A DNA stretch of 64,000 bases from Muricea muricata (GCA_963855995.1 OY979723.1:6508176-6572175); one strand, 5' to 3'. Shown: positions 36,558-50,921, counted from the first letter of the stretch. Notes: a model not told the origin generated them from the sequence alone. Translations and numbers: made by a program.

Positions 36558-38684
36558 ATCGTAAATCCGTACATTATACTTCATAATTGTTCGCTGGGGG
36601 AAAGAACTAGCTGTGATTCATTATGAATGACGCGCCTTTTATAATACTACCACTTCAATGCCAGGGTGGATACACAACATGACGCATAGTTTGCATAAGT
36701 ATCAAATGATAAACACCCAATGATAATTGCATTTTGTCCTAAATACGTTTACGTATTTTAAAATCCAGATAAATCGAGATGTCTTCCTTGCGTTGGCGAA
36801 AAGCAAAATCACCAATGTCCGATCACTTGTAGTATCCAGTCGCAAAATGACTGACGCATACATGTAAAGAAAAATCCGTGCTAATTGTATGTGTTGAACA
36901 TCTCTGCGCTTTAAAACGTCCGTCAACTTAGTCATTTGCGAATACTGTCAAAAATACTCTCAAATACACGCATTTTTAACTTCAGAACTAAATTTTAATT
37001 CATTAATATAAATGAACCTCACAGACAATCAGTGACAAAACACTCTGGACAAAATATCAAATAACACTACACTGCTGTATATTTGACCCCCCGTGCCCCC
37101 CTTTCAATGTTGAAGCGAACAATTATGACACAAAATGTTGTATACAACACCAACAACATTGTTTAGGGTGGGGGGGGGAGGGAGGGAGCTGCTTTATCTA
37201 AGCAACTCTCTAAAAATTGTGTTACTTGTAGGTTGAGAAGCAACTGTCCAAAACAGTTTTGTCACTGATTGTATTAAAGCCATATCCTGCCAGATTGTAT
37301 TGCATTGTTAAAAAATTTGGAATCTCTTGCGACGAGCAAAGAAATATCACTCCCTGTGGCTGTTGCTTTGCCGAATTTTTATGAAAGAAGTAACTATTCA
37401 TTATGTTAGGTGAACACACAATTTCGGACATTTCTAACAATATCAATTTTGTGCACGAATATTTTGTGTAAGTAAAGCGCTTATGTCAGCAAATTTATCT
37501 CACGATTCCCACTCCTACTTAAGTAATAGTTATGGGGTAAAAGTATAATCAGATGAACTATTACTCAAATTTTCTCGCATTCCTTATTCGATTAACCTAT
37601 AATGAATTGACTTGGATCTTTACTTTACGTAATATCAATAATATGACATGAAAATCTATATTTTACCTCACGGTTCCCACTTTTCAAACAAAATAATGTG
37701 AGATGTCTCACTTTACTTATTGAATAAAGTGGGAACCGTCGCTTTTAGCAGCTCGTTTCTCTGTATAGCGCTCTTTGTAAGCGTATTTAGACTATAAATG
37801 TTCATATTACTTGCACATACTCATGCCATGAATTTTATTTTTCGAAAACGATAAAATACGGTCAAATATCATGAAACGTACTGCATTAGCGTATGTGGGA
37901 ATCGTTTAAGCGGAAGCGTGTCTTGCAAACGTTTCCATAGTAATTTGTTAATATTTTGTTCGATACCCATTTCTCTGTAATACAGCGTTAATTCGCTTTG
38001 GCACACTTGTAATTATATTATCTACATAATCTACAGGGATGTTATGTAAAGTTTTTATAACTCTACTTTTAAATTCCTGCCATGTCTCTCGTACAATTTG
38101 CGAATCTATAACTTGTCGCTCGAGCCCTTTTTTTGCTATATGGAACATGTTTTCGATTGGATTTAAGTCTGGAGATCTTGCTGGAATGCAGAATAATTCA
38201 CAGCATTCTTTCTCTATAGCTTTGCGAGCAGCAACGCTTCGTTGAGATGGATCATTGTCCATAATGAACCATTTTCGTCCACGTTTACGCGAGAACAGAA
38301 GAGGAAACTTGTTCTGTACAAACCAAGCAAAATACCTTCCGGTCATTTTCTCGTATTCCTCGACCATAACGGCTCCCTGCTTGTAGGAAATTGCAACGAG
38401 TAGGTGCAGACGTTTCCCACCAGCAAGACTTTTTGACCCTTTCGCAGTAACCTGTAAACCCTACGACCTTTTCCTCCACACCCGCCCTCTTGGAGCTAAT
38501 GCGTCACTAAGAGGCCTGGTCTTGTGAACAGAAGATACCCCGTCTAAATAGAATGCAATACTTCGAGTGAAGAAATTTGGGCTTGTCGATAGTAATTTCT
38601 TGCACTCACATGCAAATGCCTTTCGTTTCCTACGGTCACCGTTTGTTACAACTCCCTTTTTTACGTGCTGGTAGAAAGTTAAAA
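36236..38684. repeat. Monomer 16 (2449 bp, AGGGT/G9 type)
   Basis: Nine Gs after AGGGT, with the silent T at 36439. It matches monomers 3 and 4 in both features although it is about 29 kb away from them. Confidence 0.97.
37025..37272. mobile_element. Foldback/MITE-like element, monomer 16
   Basis: Arms intact; AGGGT with nine Gs. First complete element after the two deleted monomers. Confidence 0.6.
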
Positions 38685-39006
38685 CCAGCCGCTTTCACCT
38701 CTCGATAAATGGTACGGTATGATATTTCGCGTGATAATAGGCCCCTTTGGGCAACCAAACGCTGAACAGTAAAGTTTGGGTCTTCATTTCGAATAGTATT
38801 AATTGTTCTTATTAGTTTTCTTCGATCTCTGTCTGTCAGCTTCTTCGGCCTACCAATATTTTTGGGTTTAATTATGCTGCGTTTTTCCTGGACACTGTCC
38901 CTGAGAATAAGCGAAACAGGTGGTTTGGATATATTCGCCTTTTTAGCAATCACTCTGCATGAATACTTTTTTCTCGGCCAAGGAAAAGAACATATGCTCG
39001 CGTCAT
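37948..39006 (-). pseudogene. Tc1-like transposase relic, copy 16
   Basis: Same lesions as the reference copy; no protein-level difference seen. Confidence 0.92.
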
Positions 39007-41130
39007 ATCGTAAATCCGTACATTATACTTCATAATTGTTCGCTGGGGGAAAGAACTAGCTGTGATTCATTATGAATGACGCGCCTTTTATAATACTACC
39101 ACTTCAATGCCAGGGTGGATACACAACATGACGCATAGTTTGCATAAGTATCAAATGATAAACACCCAATGATAATTGCATTTTGTCCTAAATACGTTTA
39201 CGTATTTTAAAATCCAGATAAATCGAGATGTCTTCCTTGCGTTGGCGAAAAGCAAAATCACCAATGTCCGATCACTTGTAGTATCCAGTCGCAAAATGAC
39301 TGACGCATACATGTAAAGAAAAATCCGTGCTAATTGTATGTGTTGAACATCTCTGCGCTTTAAAACGTCCGTCAACTTAGTCATTTGCGAATACTGTCAA
39401 AAATACTCTCAAATACACGCATTTTTAACTTCAGAACTAAATTTTAATTCATTAATATAAATGAACCTCACAGACAATCAGTGACAAAACACTCTGGACA
39501 AAATATCAAATAACACTACACTGCTGTATATTTGACCCCCCGTGCCCCCCTTTCAATGTTGAAGCGAACAATTATGACACAAAATGTTGTATACAACACC
39601 AACAACATTGTTTAGAGTGGGGGGAGGGAGGGAGCTGCTTTATCTAAGCAACTTTCTAAAAATTGTGTTACTTGTAGGTTGAGAAGCAACTGTCCAAAAC
39701 AGTTTTGTCACTGATTGTATTAAAGCCATATCCTGCCAGATTGTATTGCATTGTTAAAAAATTTGGAATCTCTTGCGACGAGCAAAGAAATATCACTCCC
39801 TGTGGCTGTTGCTTTGCCGAATTTTTATGAAAGAAGTAACTATTCATTATGTTAGGTGAACACACAATTTCGGACATTTCTAACAATATCAATTTTGTGC
39901 ACGAATATTTTGTGTAAGTAAAGCGCTTATGTCAGCAAATTTATCTCACGATTCCCACTCCTACTTAAGTAATAGTTATGGGGTAAAAGTATAATCAGAT
40001 GAACTATTACTCAAATTTTCTCGCATTCCTTATTCGATTAACCTATAATGAATTGACTTGGATCTTTACTTTACGTAATATCAATAATATGACATGAAAA
40101 TCTATATTTTACCTCACGGTTCCCACTTTTCAAACAAAATAATGTGAGATGTCTCACTTTACTTATTGAATAAAGTGGGAACCGTCGCTTTTAGCAGCTC
40201 GTTTCTCTGTATAGCGCTCTTTGTAAGCGTATTTAGACTATAAATGTTCATATTACTTGCACATACTCATGCCATGAATTTTATTTTTCGAAAACGATAA
40301 AATACGGTCAAATATCATGAAACGTACTGCATTAGCGTATGTGGGAATCGTTTAAGCGGAAGCGTGTCTTGCAAACGTTTCCATAGTAATTTGTTAATAT
40401 TTTGTTCGATACCCATTTCTCTGTAATACAGCGTTAATTCGCTTTGGCACACTTGTAATTATATTATCTACATAATCTACAGGGATGTTATGTAAAGTTT
40501 TTATAACTCTACTTTTAAATTCCTGCCATGTCTCTCGTACAATTTGCGAATCTATAACTTGTCGCTCGAGCCCTTTTTTTGCTATATGGAACATGTTTTC
40601 GATTGGATTTAAGTCTGGAGATCTTGCTGGAATGCAGAATAATTCACAGCATTCTTTCTCTATAGCTTTGCGAGCAGCAACGCTTCGTTGAGATGGATCA
40701 TTGTCCATAATGAACCATTTTCGTCCACGTTTACGCGAGAACAGAAGAGGAAACTTGTTCTGTACAAACCAAGCAAAATACCTTCCGGTCATTTTCTCGT
40801 ATTCCTCGACCATAACGGCTCCCTGCTTGTAGGAAATTGCAACGAGTAGGTGCAGACGTTTCCCACCAGCAAGACTTTTTGACCCTTTCGCAGTAACCTG
40901 TAAACCCTACGACCTTTTCCTCCACACCCGCCCTCTTGGAGCTAATGCGTCACTAAGAGGCCTGGTCTTGTGAACAGAAGATACCCCGTCTAAATAGAAT
41001 GCAATACTTCGAGTGAAGAAATTTGGGCTTGTCGATAGTAATTTCTTGCACTCACATGCAAATGCCTTTCGTTTCCTACGGTCACCGTTTGTTACAACTC
41101 CCTTTTTTACGTGCTGGTAGAAAGTTAAAA
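38685..41130. repeat. Monomer 17 (2446 bp, AGAGT/G6 type)
   Basis: Six Gs after AGAGT, with C to T at 39654. With the start of monomer 18 it repeats the variant pair seen across monomers 9 and 10. Confidence 0.97.
39474..39718. mobile_element. Foldback/MITE-like element, monomer 17
   Basis: Arms intact; AGAGT with six Gs; C to T at 39654. Confidence 0.6.
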
Positions 41131-41452
41131 CCAGCCGCTTTCACCTCTCGATAAATGGTACGGTATGATACTTCGCGTGATAATAGGCCCCTTTGGGCAA
41201 CCAAACGCTGAACAGTAAAGTTTGGGTCTTCATTTCGAATAGTATTAATTGTTCTTATTAGTTTTCTTCGATCTCTGTCTGTCAGCTTCTTCGGCCTACC
41301 AATATTTTTGGGTTTAATTATGCTGCGTTTTTCCTGGACACTGTCCCTGAGAATAAGCGAAACAGGTGGTTTGGATATATTCGCCTTTTTAGCAATCACT
41401 CTGCATGAATACTTTTTTCTCGGCCAAGGAAAAGAACATATGCTCGCGTCAT
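40394..41452 (-). pseudogene. Tc1-like transposase relic, copy 17
   Basis: Same lesions. T to C at 41171 gives the SREVSYR variant also found in copy 9. Confidence 0.92.
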
Positions 41453-43578
41453 ATCGTAAATCCGTACATTATACTTCATAATTGTTCGCTGGGGGAAAGA
41501 ACTAGCTGTGATTCATTATGAATGACGCGCCTTTTATAATACTACCACTTCAATGCCAGGGTGGATACACAACATGACGCATAGTTTGCATAAGTATCAA
41601 ATGATAAACACCCAATGATAATTGCATTTTGTCCTAAATACGTTTACGTATTTTAAAATCCAGATAAATCGAGATGTCTTCCTTGCGTTGGCGAAAAGCA
41701 AAATCACCAATGTCCGATCACTTGTAGTATCCAGTCGCAAAATGACTGACGCATACATGTAAAGAAAAATCCGTGCTAATTGTATGTGTTGAACATCTCT
41801 GCGCTTTAAAACGTCCGTCAACTTAGTCATTTGCGAATACTGTCAAAAATACTCTCAAATACACGCATTTTTAACTTCAGAACTAAATTTTAATTCATTA
41901 ATATAAATGAACCTCACAGACAATCAGTTGCAAAACACTCTGGACAAAATATCAAATAACACTACACTGCTGTATATTTGACCCCCCGTGCCCCCCTTTC
42001 AATGTTGAAGCGAACAATTATGACACAAAATGTTGTATACAACACCAACAACATTGTTTAGGGTGGGGGGGGAGGGAGGGAGCTGCTTTATCTAAGCAAC
42101 TCTCTAAAAATTGTGTTACTTGTAGGTTGAGAAGCAACTGTCCAAAACAGTTTTGTCACTGATTGTATTAAAGCCATATCCTGCCAGATTGTATTGCATT
42201 GTTAAAAAATTTGGAATCTCTTGCGACGAGCAAAGAAATATCACTCCCTGTGGCTGTTGCTTTGCCGAATTTTTATGAAAGAAGTAACTATTCATTATGT
42301 TAGGTGAACACACAATTTCGGACATTTCTAACAATATCAATTTTGTGCACGAATATTTTGTGTAAGTAAAGCGCTTATGTCAGCAAATTTATCTCACGAT
42401 TCCCACTCCTACTTAAGTAATAGTTATGGGGTAAAAGTATAATCAGATGAACTATTACTCAAATTTTCTCGCATTCCTTATTCGATTAACCTATAATGAA
42501 TTGACTTGGATCTTTACTTTACGTAATATCAATAATATGACATGAAAATCTATATTTTACCTCACGGTTCCCACTTTTCAAACAAAATAATGTGAGATGT
42601 CTCACTTTACTTATTGAATAAAGTGGGAACCGTCGCTTTTAGCAGCTCGTTTCTCTGTATAGCGCTCTTTGTAAGCGTATTTAGACTATAAATGTTCATA
42701 TTACTTGCACATACTCATGCCATGAATTTTATTTTTCGAAAACGATAAAATACGGTGAAATATCATGAAACGTACTGCATTAGCGTATGTGGGAATCGTT
42801 TAAGCGGAAGCGTGTCTTGCAAACGTTTCCATAGTAATTTGTTAATATTTTGTTCGATACCCATTTCTCTGTAATACAGCGTTAATTCGCTTTGGCACAC
42901 TTGTAATTATATTATCTACATAATCTACAGGGATGTTATGTAAAGTTTTTATAACTCTACTTTTAAATTCCTGCCATGTCTCTCGTACAATTTGCGAATC
43001 TATAACTTGTCGCTCGAGCCCTTTTTTTGCTATATGGAACATGTTTTCGATTGGATTTAAGTCTGGAGATCTTGCTGGAATGCAGAATAATTCACAGCAT
43101 TCTTTCTCTATAGCTTTGCGAGCAGCAACGCTTCGTTGAGATGGATCATTGTCCATAATGAACCATTTTCGTCCACGTTTACGCGAGAACAGAAGAGGAA
43201 ACTTGTTCTGTACAAACCAAGCAAAATACCTTCCGGTCATTTTCTCGTATTCCTCGACCATAACGGCTCCCTGCTTGTAGGAAATTGCAACGAGTAGGTG
43301 CAGACGTTTCCCACCAGCAAGACTTTTTGACCCTTTCGCAGTAACCTGTAAACCCTACGACCTTTTCCTCCACACCCGCCCTCTTGGAGCTAATGCGTCA
43401 CTAAGAGGCCTGGTCTTGTGAACAGAAGATACCCCGTCTAAATAGAATGCAATACTTCGAGTGAAGAAATTTGGGCTTGTCGATAGTAATTTCTTGCACT
43501 CACATGCAAATGCCTTTCGTTTCCTACGGTCACCGTTTGTTACAACTCCCTTTTTTACGTGCTGGTAGAAAGTTAAAA
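41131..43578. repeat. Monomer 18 (2448 bp, AGGGT/G8 type)
   Basis: Eight Gs after AGGGT, the shortest run of that class. Carries T to C at 41171, GA to TG at 41929-41930 in the left foldback arm, and a private C to G at 42757. Confidence 0.97.
41920..42166. mobile_element. Foldback/MITE-like element, monomer 18 (left arm altered)
   Basis: Left arm reads cagttgcaaaac instead of cagtgacaaaac (41929-41930), leaving two mismatches against the unchanged right arm. AGGGT with eight Gs. Confidence 0.6.
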
Positions 43579-43900
43579 CCAGCCGCTTTCACCTCTCGAT
43601 AAATGGTACGGTATGATATTTCGCGTGATAATAGGCCCCTTTGGGCAACCAAACGCTGAACAGTAAAGTTTGGGTCTTCATTTCGAATAGTATTAATTGT
43701 TCTTATTAGTTTTCTTCGATCTCTGTCTGTCAGCTTCTTCGGCCTACCAATATTTTTGGGTTTAATTATGCTGCGTTTTTCCTGGACACTGTCCCTGAGA
43801 ATAAGCGAAACAGGTGGTTTGGATATATTCGCCTTTTTAGCAATCACTCTGCATGAATACTTTTTTCTCGGCCAAGGAAAAGAACATATGCTCGCGTCAT
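42842..43900 (-). pseudogene. Tc1-like transposase relic, copy 18
   Basis: Same lesions as the reference copy; no protein-level difference seen. Confidence 0.92.
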
Positions 43901-46029
43901 ATCGTAAATCCGTACATTATACTTCATAATTGTTCGCTGGGGGAAAGAACTAGCTGTGATTCATTATGAATGACGCGCCTTTTATAATACTACCACTTCA
44001 ATGCCAGGGTGGATACACAACATGACGCATAGTTTGCATAAGTATCAAATGATAAACACCCAATGATAATTGCATTTTGTCCTAAATACGTTTACGTATT
44101 TTAAAATCCAGATAAATCGAGATGTCTTCCTTGCGTTGGCGAAAAGCAAAATCACCAATGTCCGATCACTTGTAGTATCCAGTCGCAAAATGACTGACGC
44201 ATACATGTAAAGAAAAATCCGTGCTAATTGTATGTGTTGAACATCTCTGCGCTTTAAAACGTCCGTCAACTTAGTCATTTGCGAATACTGTCAAAAATAC
44301 TCTCAAATACACGCATTTTTAACTTCAGAACTAAATTTTAATTCATTAATATAAATGAACCTCACAGACAATCAGTGACAAAACACTCTGGACAAAATAT
44401 CAAATAACACTACACTGCTGTATATTTGACCCCCCGTGCCCCCCTTTCAATGTTGAAGCGAACAATTATGACACAAAATGTTGTATACAACACCAACAAC
44501 ATTGTTTAGGGTGGGGGGGGGGGAGGGAGGGAGCTGCTTTATCTAAGCAACTCTCTAAAAATTGTGTTACTTGTAGGTTGAGAAGCAACTGTCCAAAACA
44601 GTTTTGTCACTGATTGTATTAAAGCCATATCCTGCCAGATTGTATTGCATTGTTAAAAAATTTGGAATCTCTTGCGACGAGCAAAGAAATATCACTTCCT
44701 GTGGCTGTTGCTTTGCCGAATTTTTATGAAAGAAGTAACTATTCATTATGTTAGGTGAACACACAATTTCGGACATTTCTAACAATATCAATTTTGTGCA
44801 CGAATATTTTGTGTAAGTAAAGCGCTTATGTCAGCAAATTTATCTCACGATTCCCACTCCTACTTAAGTAATAGTTATGGGGTAAAAGTATAATCAGATG
44901 AACTATTACTCAAATTTTCTCGCATTCCTTATTCGATTAACCTATAATGAATTGACTTGGATCTTTACTTTACGTAATATCAATAATATGACATGAAAAT
45001 CTATATTTTACCTCACGGTTCCCACTTTTCAAACAAAATAATGTGAGATGTCTCACTTTACTTATTGAATAAAGTGGGAACCGTCGCTTTTAGCAGCTCG
45101 TTTCTCTGTATAGCGCTCTTTGTAAGCGTATTTAGACTATAAATGTTCATATTACTTGCACATACTCATGCCATGAATTTTATTTTTCGAAAACGATAAA
45201 ATACGGTCAAATATCATGAAACGTACTGCATTAGCGTATGTGGGAATCGTTTAAGCGGAAGCGTGTCTTGCAAACGTTTCCATAGTAATTTGTTAATATT
45301 TTGTTCGATACCCATTTCTCTGTAATACAGCGTTAATTCGCTTTGGCACACTTGTAATTATATTATCTACATAATCTACAGGGATGTTATGTAAAGTTTT
45401 TATAACTCTACTTTTAAATTCCTGCCATGTCTCTCGTACAATTTGCGAATCTATAACTTGTCGCTCGAGCCCTTTTTTTGCTATATGGAACATGTTTTCG
45501 ATTGGATTTAAGTCTGGAGATCTTGCTGGAATGCAGAATAATTCACAGCATTCTTTCTCTATAGCTTTGCGAGCAGCAACGCTTCGTTGAGATGGATCAT
45601 TGTCCATAATGAACCATTTTCGTCCACGTTTACGCGAGAACAGAAGAGGAAACTTGTTCTGTACAAACCAAGCAAAATACCTTCCGGTCATTTTCTCGTA
45701 TTCCTCGACCATAGCGGCTCCCTGCTTGTAGGAAATTGCAACGAGTAGGTGCAGACGTTTCCCACCAGCAAGACTTTTTGACCCTTTCGCAGTAACCTGT
45801 AAACCCTACGACCTTTTCCTCCACACCCGCCCTCTTGGAGCTAATGCGTCACTAAGAGGCCTGGTCTTGTGAACAGAAGATACCCCGTCTAAATAGAATG
45901 CAATACTTCGAGTGAAGAAATTTGGGCTTGTCGATAGTAATTTCTTGCACTCACATGCAAATGCCTTTCGTTTCCTACGGTCACCGTTTGTTACAACTCC
46001 CTTTTTTACGTGCTGGTAGAAAGTTAAAA
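43579..46029. repeat. Monomer 19 (2451 bp, AGGGT/G11 type)
   Basis: Eleven Gs after AGGGT. Carries a private C to T at 44697 and A to G at 45714, the latter shared with monomer 8 only. Confidence 0.97.
44368..44617. mobile_element. Foldback/MITE-like element, monomer 19
   Basis: Arms intact; AGGGT with eleven Gs. Confidence 0.6.
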
Positions 46030-46351
46030 CCAGCCGCTTTCACCTCTCGATAAATGGTACGGTATGATATTTCGCGTGATAATAGGCCCCTTTGGGCAAC
46101 CAAACGCTGAACAGTAAAGTTTGGGTCTTCATTTCGAATAGTATTAATTGTTCTTATTAGTTTTCTTCGATCTCTGTCTGTCAGCTTCTTCGGCCTACCA
46201 ATATTTTTGGGTTTAATTATGCTGCGTTTTTCCTGGACACTGTCCCTGAGAATAAGCGAAACAGGTGGTTTGGATATATTCGCCTTTTTAGCAATCACTC
46301 TGCATGAATACTTTTTTCTCGGCCAAGGAAAAGAACATATGCTCGCGTCAT
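45293..46351 (-). pseudogene. Tc1-like transposase relic, copy 19
   Basis: Same lesions. A to G at 45714, the Val to Ala variant shared with copy 8. Confidence 0.92.
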
Positions 46352-48475
46352 ATCGTAAATCCGTACATTATACTTCATAATTGTTCGCTGGGGGAAAGAA
46401 CTAGCTGTGATTCATTATGAATGACGCGCCTTTTATAATACTACCACTTCAATGCCAGGGTGGATACACAACATGACGCATAGTTTGCATAAGTATCAAA
46501 TGATAAACACCCAATGATAATTGCATTTTGTCCTAAATACGTTTACGTATTTTAAAATCCAGATAAATCGAGATGTCTTCCTTGCGTTGGCGAAAAGCAA
46601 AATCACCAATGTCCGATCACTTGTAGTATCCAGTCGCAAAATGACTGACGCATACATGTAAAGAAAAATCCGTGCTAATTGTATGTGTTGAACATCTCTG
46701 CGCTTTAAAACGTCCGTCAACTTAGTCATTTGCGAATACTGTCAAAAATACTCTCAAATACACGCATTTTTAACTTCAGAACTAAATTTTAATTCATTAA
46801 TATAAATGAACCTCACAGACAATCAGTGACAAAACACTCTGGACAAAATATCAAATAACACTACACTGCTGTATATTTGACCCCCCGTGCCCCCCTTTCA
46901 ATGTTGAAGCGAACAATTATGACACAAAATGTTGTATACAACACCAACAACATTGTTTAGAGTGGGGGGAGGGAGGGAGCTGCTTTATCTAAGCAACTCT
47001 CTAAAAATTGTGTTACTTGTAGGTTGAGAAGCAACTGTCCAAAACAGTTTTGTCACTGATTGTATTAAAGCCATATCCTGCCAGATTGTATTGCATTGTT
47101 AAAAAATTTGGAATCTCTTGCGACGAGCAAAGAAATATCACTCCCTGTGGCTGTTGCTTTGCCGAATTTTTATGAAAGAAGTAACTATTCATTATGTTAG
47201 GTGAACACACAATTTCGGACATTTCTAACAATATCAATTTTGTGCACGAATATTTTGTGTAAGTAAAGCGCTTATGTCAGCAAATTTATCTCACGATTCC
47301 CACTCCTACTTAAGTAATAGTTATGGGGTAAAAGTATAATCAGATGAACTATTACTCAAATTTTCTCGCATTCCTTATTCGATTAACCTATAATGAATTG
47401 ACTTGGATCTTTACTTTACGTAATATCAATAATATGACATGAAAATCTATATTTTACCTCACGGTTCCCACTTTTCAAACAAAATAATGTGAGATGTCTC
47501 ACTTTACTTATTGAATAAAGTGGGAACCGTCGCTTTTAGCAGCTCGTTTCTCTGTATAGCGCTCTTTGTAAGCGTATTTAGACTATAAATGTTCATATTA
47601 CTTGCACATACTCATGCCATGAATTTTATTTTTCGAAAACGATAAAATACGGTCAAATATCATGAAACGTACTGCATTAGCGTATGTGGGAATCGTTTAA
47701 GCGGAAGCGTGTCTTGCAAACGTTTCCATAGTAATTTGTTAATATTTTGTTCGATACCCATTTCTCTGTAATACAGCGTTAATTCGCTTTGGCACACTTG
47801 TAATTATATTATCTACATAATCTACAGGGATGTTATGTAAAGTTTTTATAACTCTACTTTTAAATTCCTGCCATGTCTCTCGTACAATTTGCGAATCTAT
47901 AACTTGTCGCTCGAGCCCTTTTTTTGCTATATGGAACATGTTTTCGATTGGATTTAAGTCTGGAGATCTTGCTGGAATGCAGAATAATTCACAGCATTCT
48001 TTCTCTATAGCTTTGCGAGCAGCAACGCTTCGTTGAGATGGATCATTGTCCATAATGAACCATTTTCGTCCACGTTTACGCGAGAACAGAAGAGGAAACT
48101 TGTTCTGTACAAACCAAGCAAAATACCTTCCGGTCATTTTCTCGTATTCCTCGACCATAACGGCTCCCTGCTTGTAGGAAATTGCAACGAGTAGGTGCAG
48201 ACGTTTCCCACCAGCAAGACTTTTTGACCCTTTCGCAGTAACCTGTAAACCCTACGACCTTTTCCTCCACACCCGCCCTCTTGGAGCTAATGCGTCACTA
48301 AGAGGCCTGGTCTTGTGAACAGAAGATACCCCGTCTAAATAGAATGCAATACTTCGAGTGAAGAAATTTGGGCTTGTCGATAGTAATTTCTTGCACTCAC
48401 ATGCAAATGCCTTTCGTTTCCTACGGTCACCGTTTGTTACAACTCCCTTTTTTACGTGCTGGTAGAAAGTTAAAA
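46030..48475. repeat. Monomer 20 (2446 bp, AGAGT/G6 type)
   Basis: Six Gs after AGAGT. No other departure from the common sequence was noticed. Confidence 0.97.
46819..47063. mobile_element. Foldback/MITE-like element, monomer 20
   Basis: Arms intact; AGAGT with six Gs. Confidence 0.6.
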
Positions 48476-48797
48476 CCAGCCGCTTTCACCTCTCGATAAA
48501 TGGTACGGTATGATATTTCGCGTGATAATAGGCCCCTTTGGGCAACCAAACGCTGAACAGTAAAGTTTGGGTCTTCATTTCGAGTAGTATTAATTGTTCT
48601 TATTAGTTTTCTTCGATCTCTGTCTGTCAGCTTCTTCGGCCTACCAATATTTTTGGGTTTAATTATGCTGCGTTTTTCCTGGACACTGTCCCTGAGAATA
48701 AGCGAAACAGGTGGTTTGGATATATTCGCCTTTTTAGCAATCACTCTGCATGAATACTTTTTTCTCGGCCAAGGAAAAGAACATATGCTCGCGTCAT
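47739..48797 (-). pseudogene. Tc1-like transposase relic, copy 20
   Basis: Same lesions. A to G at 48584 changes Ile to Thr in the second helix-turn-helix (INTIRNE to INTTRNE), shared with copies 21 and 22. Confidence 0.92.
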
Positions 48798-50921
48798 ATC
48801 GTAAATCCGTACATTATACTTCATAATTGTTCGCTGGGGGAAAGAACTAGCTGTGATTCATTATGAATGACGCGCCTTTTATAATACTACCACTTCAATG
48901 CCAGGGTGGATACACAACATGACGCATAGTTTGCATAAGTATCAAATGATAAACACCCAATGATAATTGCATTTTGTCCTAAATACGTTTACGTATTTTA
49001 AAATCCAGATAAATCGAGATGTCTTCCTTGCGTTGGCGAAAAGCAAAATCACCAATGTCCGATCACTTGTAGTATCCAGTCGCAAAATGACTGACGCATA
49101 CATGTAAAGAAAAATCCGTGCTAATTGTATGTGTTGAACATCTCTGCGCTTTAAAACGTCCGTCAACTTAGTCATTTGCGAATACTGTCAAAAATACTCT
49201 CAAATACACGCATTTTTAACTTCAGAACTAAATTTTAATTCATTAATATAAATGAACCTCACAGACAATCAGTTGCAAAACACTCTGGACAAAATATCAA
49301 ATAACACTACACTGCTGTATATTTGACCCCCCGTGCCCCCCTTTCAATGTTGAAGCGAACAATTATGACACAAAATGTTGTATACAACACCAACAACATT
49401 GTTTAGAGTGGGGGGAGGGAGGGAGCTGCTTTATCTAAGCAACTCTCTAAAAATTGTGTTACTTGTAGGTTGAGAAGCAACTGTCCAAAACAGTTTTGTC
49501 ACTGATTGTATTAAAGCCATATCCTGCCAGATTGTATTGCATTGTTAAAAAATTTGGAATCTCTTGCGACGAGCAAAGAAATATCACTCCCTGTGGCTGT
49601 TGCTTTGCCGAATTTTTATGAAAGAAGTAACTATTCATTATGTTAGGTGAACACACAATTTCGGACATTTCTAACAATATCAATTTTGTGCACGAATATT
49701 TTGTGTAAGTAAAGCGCTTATGTCAGCAAATTTATCTCACGATTCCCACTCCTACTTAAGTAATAGTTATGGGGTAAAAGTATAATCAGATGAACTATTA
49801 CTCAAATTTTCTCGCATTCCTTATTCGATTAACCTATAATGAATTGACTTGGATCTTTACTTTACGTAATATCAATAATATGACATGAAAATCTATATTT
49901 TACCTCACGGTTCCCACTTTTCAAACAAAATAATGTGAGATGTCTCACTTTACTTATTGAATAAAGTGGGAACCGTCGCTTTTAGCAGCTCGTTTCTCTG
50001 TATAGCGCTCTTTGTAAGCGTATTTAGACTATAAATGTTCATATTACTTGCACATACTCATGCCATGAATTTTATTTTTCGAAAACGATAAAATACGGTC
50101 AAATATCATGAAACGTACTGCATTAGCGTATGTGGGAATCGTTTAAGCGGAAGCGTGTCTTGCAAACGTTTCCATAGTAATTTGTTAATATTTTGTTCGA
50201 TACCCATTTCTCTGTAATACAGCGTTAATTCGCTTTGGCACACTTGTAATTATATTATCTACATAATCTACAGGGATGTTATGTAAAGTTTTTATAACTC
50301 TACTTTTAAATTCCTGCCATGTCTCTCGTACAATTTGCGAATCTATAACTTGTCGCTCGAGCCCTTTTTTTGCTATATGGAACATGTTTTCGATTGGATT
50401 TAAGTCTGGAGATCTTGCTGGAATGCAGAATAATTCACAGCATTCTTTCTCTATAGCTTTGCGAGCAGCAACGCTTCGTTGAGATGGATCATTGTCCATA
50501 ATGAACCATTTTCGTCCACGTTTACGCGAGAACAGAAGAGGAAACTTGTTCTGTACAAACCAAGCAAAATACCTTCCGGTCATTTTCTCGTATTCCTCGA
50601 CCATAACGGCTCCCTGCTTGTAGGAAATTGCAACGAGTAGGTGCAGACGTTTCCCACCAGCAAGACTTTTTGACCCTTTCGCAGTAACCTGTAAACCCTA
50701 CGACCTTTTCCTCCACACCCGCCCTCTTGGAGCTAATGCGTCACTAAGAGGCCTGGTCTTGTGAACAGAAGATACCCCGTCTAAATAGAATGCAATACTT
50801 CGAGTGAAGAAATTTGGGCTTGTCGATAGTAATTTCTTGCACTCACATGCAAATGCCTTTCGTTTCCTACGGTCACCGTTTGTTACAACTCCCTTTTTTA
50901 CGTGCTGGTAGAAAGTTAAAA
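48476..50921. repeat. Monomer 21 (2446 bp, AGAGT/G6 type)
   Basis: Six Gs after AGAGT. Carries A to G at 48584 and GA to TG at 49274-49275, the pair that marks monomers 21-23. Confidence 0.97.
49265..49509. mobile_element. Foldback/MITE-like element, monomer 21 (left arm altered)
   Basis: GA to TG at 49274-49275 in the left arm; AGAGT with six Gs. Confidence 0.6.
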
